In this document: positions 14,279 through 19,953 of the stretch, piece by piece
Numbering within the stretch: the first letter of the stretch is position 1
Layout of the letters: every line of letters begins with the position of its first letter
Source: an uncultured bacterium
Lineage (GTDB): Bacteria; Patescibacteriota; Minisyncoccia; Phycocordibacterales; UBA9973
Reading direction: 5' to 3'
DNA: 25,559 bases
Assembly (NCBI GenBank): GCA_903869975.1
Contig: CAIQBF010000038.1
Coordinates: 1-25,559 of the forward strand
Made by a program: the position numbers and the translations under genes
The notes under the pieces: generated by a model
Seen by the model: only the letters and a program-made list of their open reading frames with translations
Database searches by the model: none
Told to the model about the DNA's origin: nothing

Positions 14279-16870
14279 ATGAAGAAACCTACTCAAAAGA
14301 AGCCGTCAGTCAGACTTTCCAAGGATATTGTTCCGACCCACTATACTGTGCTTTTACACCCCGATCTTGAAGCGCATACGTTTAGCGGCAAGGTGACGAT
14401 CTCTATGAATCTCGCAAAACCTGCCAAGGAGATCACGCTTCATTCAGTAGATCTTGCTATTGCGAGCGGAGAGGTTTTGGTTGGCAAGAAAATGCTCACC
14501 GCTTCCAAGATTTCATACAATGAAAAACGAGAGACGGCAACGTTTCACTTTTTGGAGACTATCCCGAAAGGGAAGGCGGTGCTCTCGACCGCGTTTACGG
14601 GTGTTCTTAAAGACAATATGCGCGGTTTTTACAAGAGTCGCTACGTCGTAGACGGCGAGGAGCGCATTATGGCGACGACTCAGTTTGAGGCTACTGATGC
14701 GCGTCGTGCAATTCCGTGTTTTGATGAGCCGGCGCAAAAGGCGGTCTTCGAGGTGAGCTTGGTCACACCGCTCGATAAGATGGCTATTTCTAACACGCTA
14801 CCAGTTTCTATCGCTGAGCATTCAGCGGGTTTGAAAGTTGTTTCTTTTGCTCCGACACCTAAGATGTCGACATACTTGCTTGCGTTTATTATTGGAGATT
14901 TTGAGCATATTGAAAAGAAGACGAAATCCGGTGTGCTTGTTCGTGTCCTTACGATCCCTGGCAAGACGCATCAGGCGAAGTTCGCGCTTGATTGCACAGT
15001 GCGCTGCCTTGAATTCTACGAGGATTATTTTGCCGTACCGTATCCTCTTAACACGCTCGATATGATTGCTATTCCAGATTTTTCTTCGCTTGCGATGGAG
15101 AACTGGGGAGCTATTACGTTTCGTGAAATAGGTCTCTTGGTGGATGAAAAAGAGACATCCACTGCGTACCGTCAGATGGTCGCGCTCGTTATTGCGCATG
15201 AGCTCGCGCACCAATGGTTTGGTAACCTCGTCACGATGGAATGGTGGACGCACTTGTGGCTCAATGAAGGCTTTGCTACGTACATCGAGCATTTTGCCGT
15301 AGCTGAGCTGTATCCTGAGTATGATGTCTGGAGTCAGTTTGTGGTCGCAACCACGGGTCATGGTCTCGGTAACGCGCTTCGTCTTGATGCGCTCAAAAAC
15401 ACGCATCCGATCGAAGTTGAGGTACATCATCCAAATGAGATCGGCGAGGTGTTCGATATAGTTTCGTACGACAAAGGCGCTTCTGTTATTCGCATGCTTG
15501 CCGAATATCTCGGACCAAAACATTTCCGCGATGGTTTGCGTTCGTATCTCAAGAAGCACAGCTATTCAAACGCGAGCACGATTCATCTTTGGGAAGCATT
15601 TGAAAAAGTTTCAAAGAAGCCAGTACGAAAAATGATGAATGTGTGGACAGGGAAGTCGGGCTATCCACTGCTCTCAGCCGAGCTTGCAAAAGGAATGCTC
15701 ACCCTTTCTCAGAAGCGCTATTTTTCAAGTCCTAAAAGTGCTGCAGCTGATACTGGCTCGACTGTTTGGCCAGTACCGCTTGCGTATACGACAGACAAGG
15801 GTGTCGTTCAGGCTGGGCTCATGACCGGCAAACGCCTTTCTCTGCCAGCCCCGAAAGCTCTCTGGATCAAGTGTAACGCGCATGAAAGTGCTATCTACCG
15901 TACACACTACGGACCTACGCTGCTTGGCGCGCTCGCCGCGGCTGTCGCTTCAGGGAAGCTGCCTTCGGTAGACCGTCTTGGTATCGTGCGTGACATGCTT
16001 TCACTTTCGGAATCGGGACAGTACGAGACCCCGACACTTCTTGCCTTTGCCGAACTTTACGTACATGAGACTGAGTATATTGTTTGGGTAGAGCTTGTTT
16101 CGGGTATGCGTTCACTCGCACAGCTTTTGTATGGATCTCCAGCGTATGATTCCTTCCGTGCCTATGCTCGGGGAATTTTTGCGAGCGCTGCTCTGCGCGT
16201 CGGCTGGGAAGCCGTACGAGGTGAAAGTGACAATGAGGCAATGACTCGCTCGCTTGTGCTTGGCGCTGCTTCATATTTTGGTGATACTGCCGTAATTAAA
16301 GAGGCGTTTGCTCGCTTTGAAAAAAGGGTGGCTCAGCCTATTGCTCCTGATCTCCGTGGTGTGGTGTATGGGACTATCGCTCGCGAAGGTGGAGAGAAAG
16401 AGTACGCGCTACTCCTTGCCCTCTACCGCTCAGAGTCTCTCCATGAAGAAAAGAACCGCCTGCTTTCGGCACTCGGACAATTCAAAAGCAAGAAATTACT
16501 CCAGCAAACACTCGCTTTTACCATGACCAACGAGGTGCGCATGCAGGATCGCAACGGCGCTTTTGCAAGCGTGCTCGTCAATGTATATGGACGGACGCTT
16601 GGTTGGGAGTTCCTCAAAAAGAATTGGGACAAGATTGGTAAGGCGTATGGTGACGGCAACCACTTGCTCTCGAGACTCATTGGCGTACTGAGCCGCAACA
16701 CAACACGTGAAGCTGCTGCTGATATCCGGACGTTCTTCAAGACGCATAGTGCTCCTGCAGCAGAACGCACGCTCGAACAGACGCTTGAGTATATCGAATC
16801 GAACGTTCGCTGGCTCGCGCGCGATGGTAAGAAAATAGCAGCATGGCTTGCCGATAAAAAATATGAATAA
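14279..16870 (+). CDS. pepN: M1 family zinc aminopeptidase (aminopeptidase N type)
   Basis: 863 residues, the usual M1 length. The exopeptidase motif, normally GAMEN, reads LAMEN (residues 271-275). The zinc site is HELAH (307-311), with the third ligand Glu330 in the WLNEGFATY segment. SYDKGASVIRM supplies the Tyr that stabilises the transition state. An ERAP1-like helical C-terminal domain fills the last 350 residues. No signal peptide, so probably cytoplasmic, releasing amino acids from peptides; this fits an auxotrophic, scavenging cell. Its last 8 bases overlap the start of the next gene, indicating translational coupling. Confidence 0.93.
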   Translation: MKKPTQKKPSVRLSKDIVPTHYTVLLHPDLEAHTFSGKVTISMNLAKPAKEITLHSVDLAIASGEVLVGKKMLTASKISYNEKRETATFHFLETIPKGKAVLSTAFTGVLKDNMRGFYKSRYVVDGEERIMATTQFEATDARRAIPCFDEPAQKAVFEVSLVTPLDKMAISNTLPVSIAEHSAGLKVVSFAPTPKMSTYLLAFIIGDFEHIEKKTKSGVLVRVLTIPGKTHQAKFALDCTVRCLEFYEDYFAVPYPLNTLDMIAIPDFSSLAMENWGAITFREIGLLVDEKETSTAYRQMVALVIAHELAHQWFGNLVTMEWWTHLWLNEGFATYIEHFAVAELYPEYDVWSQFVVATTGHGLGNALRLDALKNTHPIEVEVHHPNEIGEVFDIVSYDKGASVIRMLAEYLGPKHFRDGLRSYLKKHSYSNASTIHLWEAFEKVSKKPVRKMMNVWTGKSGYPLLSAELAKGMLTLSQKRYFSSPKSAAADTGSTVWPVPLAYTTDKGVVQAGLMTGKRLSLPAPKALWIKCNAHESAIYRTHYGPTLLGALAAAVASGKLPSVDRLGIVRDMLSLSESGQYETPTLLAFAELYVHETEYIVWVELVSGMRSLAQLLYGSPAYDSFRAYARGIFASAALRVGWEAVRGESDNEAMTRSLVLGAASYFGDTAVIKEAFARFEKRVAQPIAPDLRGVVYGTIAREGGEKEYALLLALYRSESLHEEKNRLLSALGQFKSKKLLQQTLAFTMTNEVRMQDRNGAFASVLVNVYGRTLGWEFLKKNWDKIGKAYGDGNHLLSRLIGVLSRNTTREAAADIRTFFKTHSAPAAERTLEQTLEYIESNVRWLARDGKKIAAWLADKKYE

Positions 16871-17429
16871 AAAGGTTCTTACTCGTTTCGGATTTGCAGC
16901 GTTCGTTCTTTTTGCTGGTTATATTGCGTACTCGCAGCAAGTGACTCCTCCTGCTGTAGTAGAGTTGGTCAAAAACACAGATCCGGTTGTGGCTGTTCGC
17001 CTTAAAGCACAAGCCAATCTTCTTGGTCAGGCATTTGTGGCAAAAAATTACGAGGCAATTGTTGCGGCAACCTATCCAAAAGTTGTTGAAATGCTTGGTG
17101 GAAAAGATGCGATGGCCGCATTTTTGAAAAAATCTGAGGACCCGACTGTTTCGGTCGTTTCCGTGACGATCGGGGAGCCATTCGCTATTGTCGAATCAAA
17201 TGGCGAGCTGCAGGCTGTCGTTCCAGAAACTATCGTGCTTGCTGTGGAAGGCGGACGAACAACGCTCCAGTCTGAGATTATTGGTATTTCGGTGGATCAA
17301 GGCGAGACGTGGACTTTTATTGATGCCTCAAAGATTACTGATATTTCTGAGATTCGCTCGGTCAATCCGAATATAAGCTCGAGACTCGTACTCTCTCCAA
17401 AGGTGGAACCGGTGTTTGTTGGGAATTAA
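16863..17429 (+). CDS. membrane-anchored or secreted protein, NTF2-like fold suspected
   Basis: 188 residues from the ATG at 16863, overlapping the aminopeptidase stop by 8 bases. The N-terminal hydrophobic stretch (GFAAFVLFAGYIAY) is a signal or anchor. The body has NYEAIVAATYPKVVEMLGG, SVTIGEPFAIVES and WTFIDASKI, and ends in RLVLSPKVEPVFVGN. From memory this pattern recalls uncharacterised NTF2-like proteins of Bacteroidota, which end similarly with a Pro-Val-Phe element; the match needs a profile search. No catalytic residues are recognised. Coupling to pepN suggests coexpression but not a function. Confidence 0.7.
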   Translation: MNKKVLTRFGFAAFVLFAGYIAYSQQVTPPAVVELVKNTDPVVAVRLKAQANLLGQAFVAKNYEAIVAATYPKVVEMLGGKDAMAAFLKKSEDPTVSVVSVTIGEPFAIVESNGELQAVVPETIVLAVEGGRTTLQSEIIGISVDQGETWTFIDASKITDISEIRSVNPNISSRLVLSPKVEPVFVGN

Positions 17430-17444
17430 GCATCGAGTATTTCT

Positions 17445-18269
17445 GTGAAAAAAATGACTATTGCCGAATTTCGTCGGACGATTCTTTTCCATTATGATCA
17501 AGCCGGACGTCACAATTTGCCGTGGCGGAAGACACGCGACCCATACAAAATTCTGGTCTCTGAGATCATGCTTCAGCAGACGCAGGTTGACCGTGTGACC
17601 CCCAAATATCTCGCGTTCGTGAAGCGCTTCCCGAATGTGGCGTCACTGGCGGCTGCGCCGTTTGCGGAGGTTCTCGGTCTTTGGAGCGGACTTGGATACA
17701 ATCGTCGGGCGCTTTTTCTGCATCGTGCAGCAAAGGCCGTCGTAGCGGATTTTGAAGGCACCATGCCGAAAGACCGTGAATCACTTCTGTCTTTGCCGGG
17801 CGTTGGTCCGTATACCGCAAGCGCCGTCGCGACTTTTGCGTATGATCACCCGCAGGTATTCATCGAGACCAATATTCGGTCGGTTTTTATCCATGCATTT
17901 TTCCCGAACGACGGTGCAGTCAGTGACCGTGACATTTTGGTATATATCGAGCGAGCTCTACCGGCGGATCATTTTCGGCAGTGGTATTGGGCGCTCATGG
18001 ATTACGGCGCATACATCAAGAAAGCATTCGGGAATCCGAGCCGCAAGAGCGCGCATCACGCCAAGCAGAGTCCTTTTGAGGGGTCGTTACGCAAGATTCG
18101 CGGGGCGCTTATTCGAACCATAACCAAACGACGTCGAATGTCCCGAGAGGAACTTATCGCCACATGCGGTCAGGAGGAACGGGCTCGTGTCGAACTTGCG
18201 CTTTCTGGTCTTGAAAAGGACGGCCTTGTGCGCATAGATACGAAGGGTTTCGTCTCGGTTGCTGCGTAA
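17445..18269 (+). CDS. mutY: MutY-like A/G-specific DNA glycosylase without Fe-S cluster
   Basis: 274 residues. The core has LPWRKTRDPYKILVSEIMLQ with the catalytic Glu40, QTQVDRV, and the helix-hairpin-helix LPGVGPYTASAVATFAY. The Asp that MutY enzymes use as second catalytic residue (in a DxNVxRV context) is Glu141 here (IETNIRSV, codon 17865-17867). The four-Cys iron-sulfur loop and the NUDIX-like C-terminal domain are both absent. A basic segment and a winged-helix-like end (MSREELIATCGQEERARVEL onward) replace them. GTG at 17445 or ATG at 17454 could be the start. It probably removes adenine mispaired with 8-oxoguanine, but the altered site makes this less certain. Confidence 0.83.
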   Translation: MKKMTIAEFRRTILFHYDQAGRHNLPWRKTRDPYKILVSEIMLQQTQVDRVTPKYLAFVKRFPNVASLAAAPFAEVLGLWSGLGYNRRALFLHRAAKAVVADFEGTMPKDRESLLSLPGVGPYTASAVATFAYDHPQVFIETNIRSVFIHAFFPNDGAVSDRDILVYIERALPADHFRQWYWALMDYGAYIKKAFGNPSRKSAHHAKQSPFEGSLRKIRGALIRTITKRRRMSREELIATCGQEERARVELALSGLEKDGLVRIDTKGFVSVAA

Positions 18270-18279
18270 ACCCAGCCTG

Positions 18280-18288
18280 TGGTAGACT
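18280..18288 (+). promoter_or_regulatory. extended -10 promoter of the structured small transcript
   Basis: TGG plus TAGACT, ending 8 bases before an ATG at 18297. The same arrangement drives ordinary genes in this window, so transcription from here is likely. Confidence 0.5.
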
Positions 18289-18296
18289 GCACCCAT

Positions 18297-18428
18297 ATGA
18301 CGCATTATCACTCGACAACTCAAAAGAAGTTCGGACATGTCGATGTGGCTCTTCGTGTTTCTGTCGAGTGTGTCGTCGCAGTAACGACCGCTACTACCAC
18401 CCAAAAGGGCGGTCATTTTTCCATATAA
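18297..18428 (+). CDS. possible 43-residue peptide, Thr-rich end (leader-peptide-like)
   Basis: An ATG 8 bases after a promoter opens a 43-codon frame ending in TAA. The product starts MTHYHSTTQKKFGHV and near its end has VTTATTTQKGG, where five of six consecutive residues are Thr. A terminator-like hairpin with T-run begins within the Thr codons and extends past them. This is the layout of an amino-acid attenuator leader, but no threonine gene follows on this strand. The frame could also be fortuitous within an RNA gene. Confidence 0.3.
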   Translation: MTHYHSTTQKKFGHVDVALRVSVECVVAVTTATTTQKGGHFSI

Positions 18429-18444
18429 CACTTTGTTGTATACG

Positions 18445-18473
18445 AAAAACCGCCCGTTCTCGGGCGGTTTTTC
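18445..18473 (+). terminator. intrinsic terminator of the small transcript
   Basis: Stem GAAAAACCGCCCG with CGGGCGGTTTTTC around a TTCT loop; the T-run is part of the 3' arm. Symmetric, so it could act in both directions. Confidence 0.85.
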
Positions 18474-18540
18474 GTAAGACCATGCATGCGGATACGGTCC
18501 TCAGCCATGGTCTTGCGAAAAGCAAGACTGCATAGTTTTT
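18473..18540 (+). promoter_or_regulatory. attenuator-like pair of mutually exclusive hairpins
   Basis: A 12-bp stem (18473-18484 with 18506-18517, one G-U pair) competes with a 7-bp stem (18510-18516 with 18522-18528, loop GAAAA). They share 18510-18516 and cannot form together. The second stem is followed eight bases later by a T-run (18536-18540), as in a terminator. The 24-codon frame begins 28 bases downstream. This resembles a transcription attenuator or riboswitch expression platform. No ligand-binding core is identified. Confidence 0.45.
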
Positions 18541-18567
18541 CTTTCACAATGTAAATAGAACAAGGGT

Positions 18568-18642
18568 ATGAAAAATCTAAAAGAAGTAGACATCCTCGAT
18601 ATCGATGATATTTTTGGGCTCAACGCCGGCCTTGGCGTTTAA
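18568..18642 (+). CDS. possible 24-residue peptide downstream of the attenuator-like hairpins
   Basis: ATG to TAA encodes a 24-residue acidic peptide: MKNLKEVDILDIDD followed by IFGLNAGLGV. An AGGG lies 2 bases before the ATG, one of the few Shine-Dalgarno-like sequences in the window. The charged leader-like half and Gly/Ala-rich hydrophobic half are unusual, but no modification enzyme is nearby. The frame is also folded: AACGCC pairs with GGCGTT near its end, and 18588-18594 pairs with 18651-18657 just before a T-run. It may therefore be RNA rather than protein coding. Confidence 0.3.
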   Translation: MKNLKEVDILDIDDIFGLNAGLGV

Positions 18643-18671
18643 ACAACAGTGATGTCTTTTTGACGAAACAT

Positions 18672-18706
18672 AATTCCCGTAGAGCACTATGCTGTACGGG
18701 AATTTT
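18672..18706 (+). terminator. intrinsic terminator before the convergent MFS gene
   Basis: Arms AATTCCCGTA (18672-18681) and TACGGGAATT (18695-18704) with a small inner stem (AGC/GCT), then a short T-run. It lies just beyond the 24-codon frame and before the 3' end of the minus-strand MFS gene. Confidence 0.75.
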
Positions 18707-18712
18707 CTTGTG

Positions 18713-19900
18713 CTAATTTTTGTGAGCGCGCACCCACCACTGAGATGTATCTTCAAGATAGAACGAAGCAACGAAGCCGACCATGAGTATCGCGCTTAGT
18801 ACGACGAAGCTCATCTGGAAAGGAAGGAGCGCAATCGCGAGTGCGCCGATGAGTGGCGCGAGTACGTATGCAAGCGGCCGAATGTCTGAGAAAAGCGCGA
18901 GGAGTCCTGGGTCTGAATCTTTTGCAACCTTAAAGAAATGGATTTCCGTCATTGCTTCGACTGTTGCCGCTCCGATACGAGAAAAGAGGAGTATGAGAGT
19001 AACTGTCGCGAAGCTTGGTGCTTGCACGAGAGCGAGTGTTCCTACGCTTGTTGCCATTATGAGAAAACCAATGACTGCGAGCTCCTTTTCACTACCAAGA
19101 TAATCTGCAATCTTTCCGAGCGGATAGTCGAGTACAACGAATGCGAGAAGCATTACGAAAAAAATGATACCTATTTCATCCCATGAGAATCCGAGTTTTT
19201 GAGAGAGATAGATTGGTGTGTAAATCACCATCCAAGCATAGAAGAATTGAAGAACGAAATTCGCTGTAATAACATTTCTAAGTGATCGCTTCTCGAGCGT
19301 GTGTTTGAGTGCTGGTATGATGCGGCCGAAATCATAGTTTGCATCGCGGTAGGACTCTGTGCCGAAATGAATGAAGACGGCAAGGAGAATAAATAGCGCG
19401 AGACTCAGTGCATACATGCCTGTATATCCGGCAATATCGATAGCCCAGGCGGCTACCACGGGTCCCATGAGGACACCTAGGTTGCCGAGTAGGAGGAATG
19501 TACCACGCATCGTACCGCGGTTTTTCTTGGCGAAGAGGTGTTCAAAGAAAATGTTCAGTGAGAAGATGAGCACATTTGTACACAGAAGGTATGTGAAGAT
19601 AGCGATCGCGTGCGGGATAGGACCTATCGGTGCGACGATCGCTACGAGCGACAGGGTATAGAGCGCCCCAAACAAGAAGAAAAACCGTCGATTGCCGATA
19701 TGGCTGAGCATCGTTCCTGCACGCGAAAGCACAAGGATGCTCGCAAGCGCGCTTGCTGCATAGAGTGCGCCAACTACCGCAATACCGAGCGTGTTTTCGA
19801 TATAGCTTGAGTTTGTATAGATCGTGATAGCGCCAAGGAAAGAAAAAAGCAGATTCGCGAAAAGCACTACGGTGCGCATGCTATTTCTTTTGATATTCAT
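18713..19900 (-). CDS. MFS transporter
   Basis: 395 residues with about 12 membrane helices. Features are the N-terminal FSFLGAITIYTNSSYIENTL, the helix 2-3 loop SRAGTMLSHIGNRRFFF (a diverged motif A) and the mid-protein loop YDFGRIIPALKHTLEKRSLR. Not close to the MFS_3 gene at 3460. Substrate unknown. The ATG at 19900 is chosen over an in-frame alternative start at 19936, because an extended -10 box lies between them. Convergent with the structured intergenic region. Confidence 0.85.
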   Translation of the reverse strand: MNIKRNSMRTVVLFANLLFSFLGAITIYTNSSYIENTLGIAVVGALYAASALASILVLSRAGTMLSHIGNRRFFFLFGALYTLSLVAIVAPIGPIPHAIAIFTYLLCTNVLIFSLNIFFEHLFAKKNRGTMRGTFLLLGNLGVLMGPVVAAWAIDIAGYTGMYALSLALFILLAVFIHFGTESYRDANYDFGRIIPALKHTLEKRSLRNVITANFVLQFFYAWMVIYTPIYLSQKLGFSWDEIGIIFFVMLLAFVVLDYPLGKIADYLGSEKELAVIGFLIMATSVGTLALVQAPSFATVTLILLFSRIGAATVEAMTEIHFFKVAKDSDPGLLALFSDIRPLAYVLAPLIGALAIALLPFQMSFVVLSAILMVGFVASFYLEDTSQWWVRAHKN

Positions 19901-19907
19901 GACATAT

Positions 19908-19916
19908 ATTTTAGCA
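19908..19916 (-). promoter_or_regulatory. extended -10 promoter of the minus-strand MFS gene
   Basis: TGC plus TAAAAT on the minus strand, ending 7 bases before the ATG at 19900. It shows the MFS gene is transcribed separately from the RNase J gene 53 bases upstream. Confidence 0.55.
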
Positions 19917-19953
19917 AGCTTTGCCTGCGATGTCATGCATCATGCGTATGATT

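Larger units (their letters stand above)
18295..18475 (+). ncRNA. candidate structured small RNA or leader transcript
   Basis: A promoter at 18280-18288 and a strong terminator at 18445-18473 bracket about 180 bases. Inside are a perfect 9-bp stem (18309-18317 with 18362-18370) enclosing minor hairpins, a 5-bp stem with 7-base loop (18372-18376 with 18384-18388), and a C-rich/G-rich hairpin (18396-18402 with 18407-18413) followed by five T. The density of pairing is higher than expected for coding sequence. It may be an RNA, or the leader of a short peptide; the family is not recognised. Confidence 0.4.
18270..18712. other. 443-base structured intergenic region without a standard gene
   Basis: Between mutY and the MFS gene, this stretch holds one extended -10 promoter, two very short open frames (43 and 24 codons), at least seven stems and four terminator-like elements. 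The best parts are listed separately. No tmRNA, RNase P, SRP or known riboswitch core was recognised. Confidence 0.6.

Noticed and set aside
14822..15559. 245-codon open frame on the minus strand
   Set aside because: Antisense to the catalytic core of the aminopeptidase; no family features.
18295..18540. tmRNA, RNase P RNA or T-box leader
   Set aside because: No tRNA-like T-arm and acceptor end, no RNase P core sequence, and the GGGTGGTA-like string on the minus strand lacks the rest of a T-box and a downstream synthetase gene.
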